Part shown: piece by piece, positions 49,533 through 63,200 of the stretch
Numbering within the stretch: the stretch's first letter is position 1
How the letters are laid out: each line of letters opens with the position of its first letter
NCBI GenBank assembly: GCA_050084515.1
Contig: CM114274.1
Location: 30,504,001 to 30,568,000, forward strand
DNA: 64,000 bases
Source: Blasia pusilla
Lineage: Eukaryota > Marchantiophyta > Marchantiopsida > Blasiales
Direction of reading: 5' to 3'
The notes under the pieces: model-generated
What the model was told of the DNA's origin: nothing
Databases searched by the model: none
Seen by the model: the letters and a program-made list of their open reading frames with translations, nothing else
Program-made: the position numbers and the translations under genes

Positions 49533-51295
49533 ATCTGAACAGTAACGGAGGAAACGTTGCACCATTATCTTGGGGGAGATTCACGTGAACCTATCTGACG
49601 AAGAGCGGTCGTGATCTGATTTTTTGTACATACTCCTACGGTTCGGAAGTATGAACTGCACTCAATGTTTTGGGGTTCTGACAGTCAATTTCATTTGTTA
49701 AATATTGTACCATAACGTCATGACTCTGAATTTTGAATAGACTCAAGCCAGGACAGTCAAGTGTCCGTGGCCAATTGAAAGAGCTTCAAAGTACTACTTG
49801 GTTCGTATGGTTTGTGTAGATAAGCTACAAAAGAATTCGCCATTCCCTTCTCTGACAAATGTCGGGTTCGTTGAGACTGAAATCTTGTAGTATGCAAGAC
49901 ACGCGCTTTTTGCCTCCAGTCTCAATCGCGACGTGATCCTGTTGGCCAGCTATCCCTTAGTCCAGTAAATGGTTAGACCTGGACGACGGTCAGATTACCA
50001 AATATTGACGACAACGGTCATACCTGCATAGGGACACTGCTGGACAGAGTGGCCTGATCGTAACGTGCGTAGAGTCGCTTTCTCGAAGGTCTTAGAGTCC
50101 AAGAGGTTAGGAAAGGGTATCTGTCTAGCAATCTGCAGAGGCCTGAAATCCGGGACCGCGGCTGCGTACCACTTGTAAACAGCCTACACAAATGTGTTTC
50201 TTAACAGAGTGACTGAAATTGGAAATGGGAGTAACGATGCTTCTGGGCGGCCTGAGAACTATCCGTCAATGTAGCAGATGTGAAAAACCGCTGGTCCATG
50301 AGTCGTAAATCAGAGTTTGTATACAAATGTCAGCCAAGGTCCATGCGTCAGAAGGTAAGTCGCACATACATATTTCGCGAAGATCAGTGCCATAGACCAG
50401 TGTGGGCTCAACTAATCGGGGAATGGTAGTTTTGGAACAGAATGAGCTGGCGCGGGATGACTTAAACAGTATGGGAACCGAATAAGGTTATGATTTGTTC
50501 CAGACAAAAATGCCCGTTTAAGAATTTAGCGTCTCTGCGAAGGCCTCCAGGTTGAATTACGTTGCTTCAAGATCTTGAATTCTAACTCCTTTCCATAAAA
50601 ATAAACACCTCCAACTATTGACAATTTGGAGCTTTGGGAGGACTATGGATGGTTTTGTTTTTGATTATTTCAGTTGTGTTTCAATCCGTAGAAGATTTAA
50701 AGTGTTCATCTTCTCCACCTGGAATTTTGGGTTCTTTTTTTTTCTAATTGGGGTTTTCCAAAGTTCTTTGGACCTTATGCTCTCCTTAATATGCTCCTAG
50801 ATTCCTAGACGCAATTTCACATATTGCGGTCTTTTGAGTTACAATTGGTTTAAGAAATTCTTCTTGTTTTTCTCCATCATTTGCAATTGGTTGGGCCTAA
50901 AATTACCGCCTCATTCCCACTTATCGGTCATTAGTGTGTTCCTTCCACTTTCTCCTTACATCCTTTTTTTTTTTTGGTGTTTCCAAATTCCTTTGTAACT
51001 TTCTCTTGGAATATCAATCTTGGATGTGTTTGATCTTGAATCGATTGTCTAGGCGCACTTGCTCTTTTCATACCAAGTAGGTTTTCTATTTTTTCTTCCT
51101 TCTCTACAAGAGCCTATGCCTATGGATGTGTCCAGGTTTGTTGTAGGTCCATTCCTCTTAAACTTGTTTCTTGCTCTTGCAACACTATATCCTACCTTTG
51201 CTATGTCCTTAAAAACATCATAGATGAATATTCTCAAGCCACTTCTTTTTATGCCATATAGATCACTTTGTCTTTTCAAGTTTTTTTTTTTCTTT
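49533..51295. other. CLASSY 3' flank and unassigned stretch
   Basis: This contains the 3' untranslated region of unknown length, then sequence without recognisable genes. Confidence 0.4.
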
Positions 51296-51299
51296 TTTT

Positions 51300-52625
51300 C
51301 GTGCATATACATATCGTTACATAACATCCATCTCTCTCTCTTTTCAAACCAAACCCACTCTCCTAATGAGTGGCTTGGGTTATTCACAAGGCAAGGAGGA
51401 CCATAATTCCGCCGCCTCATCCCAAGAGATTCAACCAAGAGTGAATGATCTCAAAGCTCTCTCTTCTTGGGTATATCCTCTTCTTTTTTCTAAGCTTTTT
51501 ACATGGTAATTTATGTGCATATGTCACCTCCCTGGCTCTTGACCAACATGTTGTAGGGGGTCAAGGGTGACTTTCCAAAGTGGAAAGTCAATTATACTTC
51601 TAATTATGACTTACCAAAGATAGTAAATTTTTATATATAAGTCTAAATTACACGAAACTAAGGAAAAACCTGCTCTCTCAGGTTATCCGAAATCCCAATA
51701 GGTAATATTCAACCTCTTGAGGTTGTCTTCCAATATCCTAGAAGACGCTTAGACATGAATTTGTCGATCTATCCTAAAAGACGTGATACTTGTCGTGCGC
51801 ATATATATCGCTAGACAACATACATCACTATAATTGTATACACACATAAACACACAATATATCATACTAACTCATGACATCTAAATATCAAGATGATCAA
51901 GTACCAAAAATATATCCCCAATCGCCCCCCTTGTTGGTGGTGAGATCCCTCTTACTCTAAATATATAGCCATCCATTCCTACCTATCATGACACACATCT
52001 TTAGAACGCTAAGAGCAAAGAGGCCAAGTGCTCATGTGACCCCATTGTTAGTCGCCTTCTTGTCATCCATATCACAAAAAAAACTCTACATCTATGACTA
52101 TCCAATTTCTACTCTATGTAGATTCGGGGCATATCCATATGCATCCTCCTTAACGAATTCTAATGAGAGGTGGCACCAAACATGCCATGTGCCACCCTCT
52201 CGAGCATCCATTACAGACTAGAATAGTGGTTGCATGACTAGGAAACCCACACACTAAACATTGTCAACGCAAGCCTGTAGAAATTAATATCAAGCTTGGA
52301 TCAACCGTACCATCAATGTTAGGAAGATGACATGGCGCACAATTACGCACATGGTCCTCCTGAACCATACTATTGCATCCCTTCAATAAGAAAACACCAG
52401 ATGACAACACATCACGCACTCTCAATATGGTGCGCCTTGTAATAATATCCAACGTCTTAGGTGCCATCTGATGCAAGTAGACATAATTTCCTTGATGAAA
52501 CCTCAAGATCTTCAGTCGATAACCATCTCTCTGAATAGTTGAATACCTAAAAGTATACTGCTGGTACGTAATTGCCAAGTTCTCAAACATCATGGGCATA
52601 ACTCTCCGAAATAGGAACATCCATC
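51300..52625 (-). mobile_element. Ty3-family remnant: LTR and integrase C-terminus
   Basis: A truncated block X (51300-51330), block Y (about 51340-51785) and block X' (about 51790-51928) form the LTR. A run of C (CGCCCCCC, 51924-51931) is the polypurine tract on the minus strand. The minus frame 52620-52264 then gives the end of integrase (LFRRVMPMMFENLAI, RDGYRLKILRFHQGNYVYLH, DHVRNCAPCHLPNIDGTVD). The element is cut off after this point. Confidence 0.8.
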
Positions 52626-52849
52626 TACCACATGATCAGATTGTGCTAATGTTTTCTTTTGCCAATGCCAACATTAATGATACTACATGCTTTCTTGTTT
52701 TAACTAGAGGAAGCAAGGATGAGCTTTTCAACTTGCAATGTATAAGGAAGTGACTCAAATGAAAAAGGGCACATTCTTGGGTCATCAAGAATGACTACCC
52801 ATTGAGGTCTCCAATCAATCGAGTCCTAGTAAGTTTATGAAGTGGCCAT

Positions 52850-55285
52850 TTCCAACAAATTGTCTTCCAATATGTTTTTTGATTTGTTTTGTGCAATTTG
52901 TCAAAAATTGACAAATTTCTGTTGTCTTTGTAATAGCAGATTCTGCACACCGCTTGAAATTGATAGGTTGCAAAATTTTCTTTCCTTGCTTTTATCCAAC
53001 ATCTTGTTGGAATGTGGCAAGTTTCAATAACATAGCAATTGCCTTCATAATTCATCGGATTCTGTCGGGTTACACTTTTGTTTTCACGTTGCTCTTGTCA
53101 GCAACTTATCAGAACTAGATGATTTATAATGACTTATATACACCTTACCTTTGGAACCCGTCAAACCTTCTTTGGGTTTCTAGGGTAAGGGAATCTTTCA
53201 TTTCTCAACATGATTAGAACTTGATATGTTTGTTTGTGTAGATTGAGTATTCCTCCGCCTGGTATTTTGTGAGGGCTAGACCATAGGTTCGAGACTTATT
53301 AAGTCGATGATTGCATGGATCCTACCTCATATGGGTACACCTTGAGCAAATTGTGCAACTCATCCCCAAGAATCTACCTTGAGAATAATGAGCCTCTTCT
53401 GGTAGGAGGCATAAATCGCCTATCCTAATGCAAACTCTAAAGGATCTTTGCTTGCGTCTCGGGGATTTGGTCTTCAACTTGGTGGGACTATCAAGGGCTA
53501 GTGTAAGAGCCGCCTAATAGAGTGGAAGAAACATCATGTGCCTAGAGGCTAGGGGTAGACTACGAGAGAAATCTTGGCGTTTAAAAATCGTCGGAACCAC
53601 AAAAGGCACCTAAAGCAAAGCCTTTGGTAGTGACACCATCTTCACTACCAATTATTACGATAATCGGGCGTGCAAAGATGACACTTGTTCTCAAGGGCTA
53701 TGAGATGACTAGTGTATGAGTATGTCCCAGAAGCCTTTTGGAGTTGGGCATTAGTGGTTTCTCGCGAAGGGATAGATCTTCCTTCTTGATGCGTGTTACC
53801 TTGTAGAAAATAGAAGATTACTTGTTAGGGAAGACGTTGTGATATATTTGGAATCACGTGGGATAGATATGTATGGTGAATCTAAGGGAACCATACTCTC
53901 TCAATCCCCTTCTTTCTCAGTTTCCATTTACAATCGTGAAGAGGAGCCTTTGCTAAGCCTGAGGAAGTCCAATGTATAGGAACAAAAGCGAAATAGAAAC
54001 ATCTTTGTTGATGACAAGGCGGAGGAGATTATAGACTAGAGTGTTTAGTTTAGAAATTCCAATCAAATATGATATAATTATCCAATTTACAAAAGGATGG
54101 AAATAAAAATGGCACTTGATTTTCAAACTTCCCCGGCTTTATGTTCGGATGAATTTGGGATATTTAGTTTTCCAACCTTTAGGATTGTGACAGGTTGCAT
54201 AAAGTCTTTTCGTCCTTACATGTATGCTATGTGACCCACTACTTGTAACCTATTGGATTCAGCTAGATTAGTGCTCTTGTATGTTCACCTCTTAAAATTC
54301 CATTTCTTTCCATCCCATTTTTCCAACTTGAGATTTTTCAACAGGTTGTAGTTGGACACAAACTCTCATTTTTTGCAAATCCCTCTCCAATTTTTATTTC
54401 CTTCAGCTTGTTAATTTCCTTCATTTTTGGAGCCTATGTTTAAGCACACATAACGAATGCCTATTTGCCTGCTTAAGACTCCTCAACCCTCTCAAGGGGT
54501 TCTCATTGAGTTGTGTTTTCCGATAATTGATAAATCTGACTGAAGGATGGACATAAAAAAGGTATTTGTATTTGAAATGAAATTCCTTGATGTTATTTTT
54601 TAAATGGTTGAATTTGAGCAAAAATTTCCTTGCAACTATGTTCTTTTCTTAAACAATCTTCCAACTTGTTGTGTTACTTGCTCCTTGCAACATGTTGTAT
54701 TTTGACAAGTTCGAATAGTTGTCTTTGTCTACCTCTCATTTCTCCATTTCTTTCCAACCATACATTTCTAACCTTTGATTTTTTGATATGTTGCAACTCA
54801 TTTTTCAATATTTATATCTTGCAACTTGTCAGATTCCGATAGGTTACAGGAATGACTTTTGGAGCCTATCATTAACCACACTTGATAAAACCTATCTACC
54901 TTATGAAGACTCCATTGAGCCATTACTTTGCCCCCACTTATAAGTCAATCGTGCCCCCCAAGTCTTCTATATCATTCTTGGAAAATTTGCAATCCTCCAT
55001 TTTTTTCCCAACTTCACATTCACATTCACACTCACTCTTCACTATTTGTTTCTTGCAACTTGTTTGATTCCAATAGGTTGAAGGAAATTATTTTGGATTC
55101 TATCATTATCTACTCATTAGAATGCCCCATTTGCTATCTCTAGACTCCTCAAACCCCTGATTTTTTTAAAGCTTAAGTTTTTGCCCAGTCAAAATAGTCT
55201 CTTCTTTCTTCCAAGTCCGAGTCCATCTTCACCTTCATTTCTTGCAACATGTAGGATTTTGATGAGTTGCTTTGAAGGAGTACTA
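52850..55285. repeat. scattered diverged palindromes of the 25-27 bp family
   Basis: Copies or half-copies of the CAACTTGTC...GACAGGTTG palindrome lie near 52955, 53055, 54190, 54245, 54340, 54690, 54822, 55055 and 55245. Most keep one arm (AGGTTG or CAACTTGT) better than the other. No genes are visible between them; sequence at 53.2-54.1 kb is unassigned. Confidence 0.55.
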
Positions 55286-55788
55286 GAGTCCGTGAGTAAG
55301 TGCATATTAGAAACCCGCCTCTCCTCTCTTTCAATGCCTTCATCCCCAATATTATCATCAATGAATGTCAAATTTTGACAAGGTTTTGGGAATGAATGTG
55401 GGAGTCTGAACTTGAACTAAGAGCCTACCATCCAATCTCCTTTTGTCTATTGAGAAGTATGAAAGCCTTCACTCCTTAAGTCTAACTACTGTATCTTTTT
55501 TTTTCAAATTCAATACCTTCTATTAATCCCATAGTCTAAGTGTATTTTGAGCATTTTTATTATAGTGATAATTGTTTTGTAGCCATAAAATTCCCTCCTG
55601 ATGGTTTTGCAAGGATAATTTTCCGTCCTCCTTGACTTAATGTAGCTCATAGAGAGAGTGATTTAAGCATGGTAAAAGTGGTCTTTAGACTTTCAAAGAA
55701 TTTTCCACGTTAGAAAGGTTACTTTATGCCATTTGATCCACTAGGAACTCTCTTTTAAACATTTCTTGCATTTCAAGTCACCATGAGG
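55286..55788. other. unassigned stretch
   Basis: Nothing recognisable. Confidence 0.35.
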
Positions 55789-56180
55789 GTGGCCAAGCTA
55801 GGATTACGTTGGATACAAGGGCGTGATGGGGCCAAGGCAGGGCGCGACGGGACTTGGGCAAGACGACACGGCGGGGCGGGCAGGACGCGAGAGGGCTTGG
55901 GACGAGGCGCGAGCCAAGGGCCGCAACCCCTTCCCCCCAACCCTTTTGGGAGGCCATAAGGGCGCGGGCCAAAGTGGCAAAGACTCCCCCCCATCCCACA
56001 AGTTGTCATAGGGGTGCGGACCCCTTCCCCCGCATTTAAGATCCTTCCCCCCTATCCCGCATGTTGTCATAGGGGTGCGGACCCCTTCCCCCGCATTTAA
56101 GACCCTCCCTCCTCCCCCATCCCGCAGGTTGTCATAGGGGTGCGGACCCCTTCCCCCGCATTTAAGACTCTCCCTCCCCC
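55789..56180. repeat. GC-rich block ending in a three-copy tandem repeat
   Basis: The block 55810-55985 is strongly G+C-rich against an AT-rich background. The tail 55995-56176 holds three units of about 61 and 65 bp, each with GTTGTCATAGGGGTGCGG (at 56002, 56063 and 56128), then CCCCTTCCCCCGCATTTAAG. Each unit has the small inverted repeat GGGG-TGCGGA-CCCC. Confidence 0.8.
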
Positions 56181-56189
56181 CCCATAGTT

Positions 56190-56430
56190 AATGCCCTAGA
56201 AGGAGCGGATGTGTATAGGGTAGTAGGTCATGTCAGGGAGATGTGATATTTTCTATCTAGAGTTAGGGGGATCCAACTACCAACTAGGGGGGCGATTGTG
56301 TGATCTCAATGTATATGTATGAGTTGATTTCTGTACATGTGTGGATCTACCCGTGTGTGGGGACGATCGATGTTGTGTGGTATGGATGTGACCAGTGATG
56401 CGATGTGTATGCGCAAGACAATTATTATTG
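56190..56430 (+). repeat. plus-strand Ty3-family fragment: internal end, polypurine tract, LTR start
   Basis: Read on the plus strand, CTATCTAGAGTTAGGGGGATC and then ACTAGGGGGGCGA (about 56270-56290) match the reverse complement of 61719-61790. The following block ends GCGATGTGTATGCGCAAGACAA (about 56404-56425) and matches the reverse complement of X'. This is the same Ty3 family inserted in the opposite direction. Confidence 0.75.
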
Positions 56431-59400
56431 AATCCTACTTTTGTGCTATCTCCACATATCTCATCAGGGGAGGGTTATATTTAAGTTTCAGCAACAAAGA
56501 GACAATTGGAGCTTGGACACAATTATGGATGGACTGTGAGATGCCTAATAGGATTTCACCAAACCTTTGGATTATCTTCCTCGTCTCCTCACAAATTCTT
56601 CCGCTCTTGAGGTTAGACATGATTAAACCCATGTTTAGGAATTGGACCCTTCACGCCATTGACCTCCAAAGCGGATTGGACCGTTTGAGAAGAATTTGCA
56701 AACACACGAATAGTGTAGATGAGTGTACAAACTGCCTACAGCAAACAGGAAGGAAGGCAAGTCACAAACATATTCTGCAACCAGATTGACTTTATTTTCC
56801 AAGTGATTGGTAAACAAAGAGTTTCCTCTTATGAAGGACTTCCAATTATCTAATTAGAATCTTGATTGGTGAATTTAGCAAAGAATTTTTGCAAGAAATG
56901 GCAAAATTTTCTTAACATATCATAATTCCTGAGAGCAAAGGGAACTGAAAAAATGGTGTGAGAACACCCTTCAAAAGTGTTCGTTATTCTTTATAAAACT
57001 TGCCAATCTAACGAACAAAAGAAGAATATTTTTGCTACGTGTATGAAATCAACAATAGTATTCCAATTGACTCCCAATCATTAACTAGTGGTTTCCAACA
57101 ATGTTGGAATTTCTCAATCTCCTCGTAAAAGATATTGAGAAAATAGTCAAGACTCCGTGTTACCAATCCCATCGCCTCTAATAAACTGGAATAATTATTG
57201 CAAGGAATTCGCTTGAATTACTATAGTATAAGGAAGAAGAGAAGAGAAAGAGCTAGCAAGGAGTGGTCGAGGAAATCAAAGAGCAAAGTGTGGAATAGTT
57301 ATCATGGAGATCGATCGAAGGATCTTAGTAGAAAGATGGAGCAACAGTGAGAATTGGGGTTATGTGTTGACCTAACAGGATGAATTTCATAATTTTTGTT
57401 TCAGTTTTTCAAATGTTGGCAAAAATCGACAGAATATACAGGGTCTCCTAAATTTTCAAAATGAAAACCTTCATGAAAAGGTTCTATCAAAAGAACTACC
57501 CGGACTCTAAGTCAGAGAGGGCTTGATGGTGTACAACACTAGAAACTTGGGGTGACCTTACGTCTAGCACTGATTGCAACCTTAGGATTGGTGCCGGTGA
57601 GAACAATATAATCGAATGGCTCTCAAAGAGCATAGAAGAGATGCAATGAAGGCAATAGAGGTAGAGACTAGATATCTTTCCATGGTGACGTGTGGAATCA
57701 AGTAGCGACGGCCCCATCCCTTCGCGAATCAAGAAGAAATCAAATGCTTCTTGCTGGAGAACACTGAAGAAGATGCCCTACTCAAATTTGGATCGCTCTC
57801 GAGTGTGTACTTGCTCCATCATTAAATTTTGATCGTTAAAGAATCTTCACACGTTGGGTGAAGAACTACTCAAATTTGGACTCAACATCTTGCAAAGTAG
57901 CATTTATTTCTGCATAACCGCGTTGCCACTCACTTCATTCATTCTCACGATTTCCCTCACATCCCTCCTTATAAACGTTCAGAACGTGAGAAGAATCAGA
58001 TTCTCATAACTGCTGCGCGCACTTTGTCAACACGCCGCCGCATTGTAGTTTCTAAATTGTGTGACACAATTGCCTCCAGACTTTCAAATTTATGATATTG
58101 AAGTCCCCTTGTACTTGGCCGTCCTTGTCTATATAGTTATTTACGGGTTGCATCATAGTGGGAAGGGAGTTCCTTTGAGAAAATTCTAGGTTCTTGTGAG
58201 TCACCGCAAGTGAATGCAAATGGACCAAGGAAAAGAAAACTGCCTACACGCATTCTTATTTTTATGCTCCCTTAAATGTAGTCTCAAATTTATAGGCTGA
58301 GTTGAGGTGTGGAGGGAGGCATGAACACTATCCATACATCAATCAAACTAGTTAACATGAAAATAAGATTTTTTTAAAAATTCTTAGATAAAAAATCATA
58401 TTAGAATTCTCACTATTAATTTTCAAAAGTGTGGAGATTCTTCTTAAATACCCACTCCTGTCCTCCATGAATTTTGCATTACTCAATGACCTCACTACTT
58501 TCTCCAATAATACCACGTCTTCTCCTCAAAGGTTTTTACTTCCTTTGTGCCTACTAGTATTGAGATCTTATGGTCCATGACAAAATAGTACCACGTTGCT
58601 ATTTTGTCTTATTTTGCATATAGGGTCTAGCAGTCTTCCACTGTAATATAAATGTAGGAACACGTTAGGGTGCGAAAGAGATTCCGAATGAGGTTAAATT
58701 GGTTAAGGGACGATCATGCTGTACAATTCACATGGATGTGGTAAAGTGGAAAGACTGAGGAGACAGTGAGTTGCACAATTTGTGGGGGAGTTTGGGACTT
58801 TTTCCATAATTCTAAGGAGGGGTCCATGCAGCCAAGGTGGCAAGGACCTAGCCCCATTGCCCCACATTTGTAGGATCTAAGAATTAGCACCCAAACGGGA
58901 TCCCAACATGATTTGCGCTGCGGGCAAACAAGGCACAAGTACTGAAGACGTTGCTACCTACCAATTCTAGTTATAAAGTAATGGGGGAACAAACAGAAAT
59001 AAAAGGAGCAAAAGTGATATCAAACTACATAACCAATTGTCCGTTGGCATGGTTGCCACAAACCTTTCGGATATAGGTCCATTGGACCTGCTTCTAAGCA
59101 ATTAGTCATCAAAGTGAACATTAATCCCAACATGAATGTTTGGAGTAGGGGATGAACCAATTTCTAGCATGTTTTATTCACTTGAGTTAAATTTTTTTTT
59201 GTAGTTTTGAAATTTTGAAAAAGCAAATCAGACTCTAATATATGGAGCATTTGTTATAGGAATATTCACAATTTGCTCATGGATTTTTCAAAGAAATTTA
59301 TTTAAATTTGTAGAAGTACCAGTTTAATGGCATTTCTTGTGAGCTCTATATATGACTAAATTCCATCATATATAAGGTTCATTAATATTTTATAGGTTTT

Positions 59401-59645
59401 CATAAATAATGCTCTTGACTAACAATAGGTTTCCCCAATAACACAAGTTATGTTATGTATTAGATTTTCATGTGAAATATGAATGATTCTACCTTTTGAA
59501 AATCCTTGTTAATCTATTCTATCATTGGAGATTGCCTTTTCATTTTGCAAACTCCTCTCCTCTTGACACTTTTTACCTTCAGCCAATAGGATCATTTGCC
59601 TTCTAAGCCAATAGTATTGTTTGAAATTGATTTAAAATGGCACTT
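56431..59645. other. unassigned stretch
   Basis: The frame at 56337-56789 overlaps the LTR fragment and has no match beyond it. No gene recognised to 59.6 kb. Confidence 0.35.
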
Positions 59646-59650
59646 GAAAT

Positions 59651-59683
59651 TTTTAGAGTTAATATATTATATTAACTCTAAAA
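59651..59683. other. perfect AT-rich palindrome
   Basis: TTTTAGAGTTAATATA (59651-59666), one base, then its exact reverse complement (59668-59683). Confidence 0.8.
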
Positions 59684-60435
59684 TTTTTCGAGGATAATTT
59701 TAGGAGATAATTTTAACCTATGCATCATACAGGCTTACAAGAGTATAAATGGAAATGAAAAATAATTTAAGGTAATTATGAACCAAACCCAAAGTTTGTA
59801 GTCAAGACTTTTAACACTTGCCATCAAGCATACACTACTTCAGATATCATTCATCACCTTAGGATAATAAAAGAAAGGGCTAAATGGTTCAATTTTTCAA
59901 AATTTATGACACTGTAATTTTCTAATCTAGACCAACCTCCTAATATAAATTGAGCTTCATTTCGTAAAGAGCACTTCCTTGCAATTATTCTTATTGCTAT
60001 AATAGCAAATGATGTGTTATATATCTAGATAAGTCCTAAGTGAAATCAAAGAATGGAAAATCCACTTATCCTTTAGTTGAATGTTAAGAGCCTTTCAGTA
60101 ATGACCTTCTAACATCAAATTCATGTTTGGGTGGTATGAATAGCTTAACAAGAAAATTTTCTAACATCTTTGTCCATTTTGATTTTTAGATTATGGATTT
60201 CTATTAACTGAACTTTATTACAAAAAAAACTTCTAAAGAGGACAAAAAAGGTAATAACATCCCAAAAAAGGAGTCAAGAAATGCACAATGGAATGCAAAA
60301 AGAAGATGGCAACTAGCCAACACAAACACCAACTCAACAAACAACGCATTGTCAATTAATACACTGAAGAAAATTTGACAAGAACCTTAGTGGTTGGTCA
60401 GACGTGAATGTACGATGAGATGATTGATCCTCCCA
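59684..60435. other. unassigned AT-rich stretch
   Basis: No genes seen. Confidence 0.35.
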
Positions 60436-60440
60436 CCACT

Positions 60441-60935
60441 TCACTCTAACGCATCAACGCCAAGTCTTGTGCATGTTATAAGGCCACTAAGATGCATTGC
60501 TAAAAACAAGTAGTGACTACAAAGAAATAAAGATTGTAAGAAGAGGGAAGGTGATAATTCATGAGGGGGTGGTAAGAACATGTTTTCAAGAGGGTATACA
60601 AAATCCACATGTAAATGCCCAAATACTCCCACTTCAAAAAGAATAAATCCATTGATTGCATGTCTCACAACATAATTTAACTCCTTGATTCTTGATGCTG
60701 CTTCGACTACAAAACCTTTAGTATGTGTTGTTTGACACACCAATTTAGAACGAGTTGGATCAACAACAACCATATTACCTAGCATCCTCAATCTATGTGG
60801 AGAATTAACAATATAAACTCTTTGATGAGAGGTTTCTTGTGTAGTTGAAGGTAGGACATGGAGCTGCTCTTGCCCAATATTGTATCGTGCAATATGAGCC
60901 ATGAATGCTATTGCCTCTCTAATCACATAATGTGT
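60441..60935 (-). pseudogene. unknown repeat-borne reading frame (family R), longer copy
   Basis: An open minus frame of 178 codons (60977-60441) contains YVIREAIAFMAHIARYNIG, QETSHQRVYIVNSPHRLRML, GNMVVVDPTRSKLV and ASRIKELNYVVRHA. It is related to the fragment at 41.45-41.87 kb. Both lie directly beside an LTR of the same Ty3 family, so they probably moved together. I do not recognise a domain. It may be the tail of a transposon-encoded protein, but this is not shown. Confidence 0.6.
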
Positions 60936-62039
60936 GTTCATTCGTTTGTAGTGCGCATACACATCGCTACACAACATACATCGCTGTCACCGAACACACA
61001 CACAAACACGCATGATCCCATACTAACTCATGGCATCCAAACAATGAGACAAGAAGTACCAAAATATCTCCAATTAAATCAAGATCTAATCTCTCTCAAC
61101 ACCATAGCTCTCAAATGTATGCACTCTCACATGTCTCTCTCAATGTCAAACCAAACCCACTCTCCTAATGAGAGGCTTTGGTTACACACACAAGGCAAAC
61201 AAGACTATAGCTCCGCCGCCTCATGACAAGAGGTTCAACAAAGAGAGAATGAGCTCTCAAGCTCTCTCTTTGAGGTATACCCCTCCCTTCTCCCAACCTC
61301 TCTCCATAGTAACCTATGCTCCCAAGTCACCTCCTTGGCTCTTGACCTGATGTAGGAGGTCAAGGGCCACTTACCAAAAATATAAAGTCAACCATATATT
61401 CAAAATGGTACTTACCTAAAATAGAAAGTTCCTCAATATGGCTCCAAATGAGCCAAAACGAAGGGGAAACATGCTCTCTCAGGTTTCTTGGGACCTCAGC
61501 AGGTCATTCTCGAGCTCTTGAACCTATCCTCCACTACTCGCGAAGGCGCTGTACTAGATCTCACCAATCTATCCTAAAATACATGATAGTTGTCATGCGC
61601 ATACACATCGCTACACAACATACATCGCTGTCATCGAACACATACACAAACATGCATGATCCTATGCTAACTCATGGCATCCAAACAATGAGACAAGAAG
61701 TACCAGAATATCTCCAATCGCCCCCCTAGCTGGTGGTTAGGTCCCTCTAACTCTAGATAGCCATCTATCCCTACCTACCATGACATACATCTCTTGGACG
61801 CTAAGAGCAAGAAGGTTGGGTGCTTATGTGGCCCCATCGTTAGTCGCCTTCTTGTCATCCATGTCACAGACACAAGTCAGAATGTAGAACTACCTACTTT
61901 ATGTACATCTGGGACACATCCATCATCCCTGAAGAACCCTAGTGAGAGATGGTGTCAAACATGCCATATGCCATCCTCTCGAATATCCATCAGAGACTAG
62001 CATAGTGGCTGCACCACGCGCAGAACCACACAACATATA

Positions 62040-63200
62040 TCGCAAGCCTACAGGAACTATTGCTAAGCTCGGATCAACTCTACTGTTAATGTTCGGAAGG
62101 TGACATGGCTTACAATTATGTACATGGTCCTTTCAAACCATACCATCATGTCCCTCCAATAAGAGAACACATGATGGCAAAACCTCATGCACTCTCAAGA
62201 TGGTGCGCTTTGCAGTCACATCCAACGTCGTGGGTGCCGTTTGGTGCAAGTAGACATAGTCTCCTTGATGAAACCTTCGGATAGTAGATTGATAACCACC
62301 CGCCGAATAGTCGCATACCTCAATGTATCCCGATGCTGCGCAATTGCCAAGTTCTCAAATGCCATGGGCATCACTCTCCTGGAACAACTCAGCCCTCTAT
62401 GAACATGCTCTCATCCATACATCAGGGTCATCAAGGTTCAACACCTCACCAATATCTTGGCGAATGGCCGTAGGAAAATCTGGCTCACGGCCATAAAGCA
62501 GCAAGTACAGTGAGAAAGACGCTAAGAATGCCTGCTTGCTGAATCTGTATCCCATCGCCAACCACGGCAATTGAAGGTCCCAATCTCCTAGGTGACCTCT
62601 CTGCAAGCCATATTTGCGTAATCCTCTCTTCACCGTTTGCACAACCCTCTGTGCTAGTCCATCCGCCTCAGGATGATCTCGCGAAGTGGTGCGGTGGTCG
62701 ATCAGTGCCTGATCACACAAGGCCTAAAACTCCCCGCGAAACTCGTACCCTAGTCTATCAACACCTCAACTGATGGGCTGTAATGACTCAACACTTGATC
62801 TACGAAGGCATACGCTACTCCCTCACTTGCTTTGTCAGGCAATGCAACCAACTCTATCCACTTCGAGAAGTACTCTACCATCACCAACACATAACGACTA
62901 TGGCGCTCCGTCAAAGGAAAAGGTCATGCAAAATCCAAACTCCATCTATAACCTAAACCCATGATCGGAAGTGGATGCAACTGTGGAGTTGGAGCATTGA
63001 ACGATGCTCGGACTTGATCACATACCATGCATCTAGCAATAAACTGCTGAACGTCAATTTGCATGCCTCGCCACCAATACTAAATCTGGAGCAAGTTGTA
63101 CGTCCGCTTCACTCTAAAATGACCTAACTCCTCATGGGCATGACATACCAAACATGCTCTCTATGAAGGATGAGGCACTATACGCACTCTACCATCCTTC
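62040..63200 (-). pseudogene. Ty3 integrase of the second element, broken
   Basis: The minus frame 62720-62397 carries the end of the catalytic core, DHPEADGLAQRVVQTVKRGL (the E of D,D-35-E lies in DHPEADG), then GREPDFPTAIRQDIGEV. The part nearer 62.0-62.4 kb matches the integrase C-terminus of the other copies, including the Phe-Glu-Asn-Leu-Ala run. Upstream at 63.0-63.2 kb the zinc-binding region can be followed in broken frames. Confidence 0.8.
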
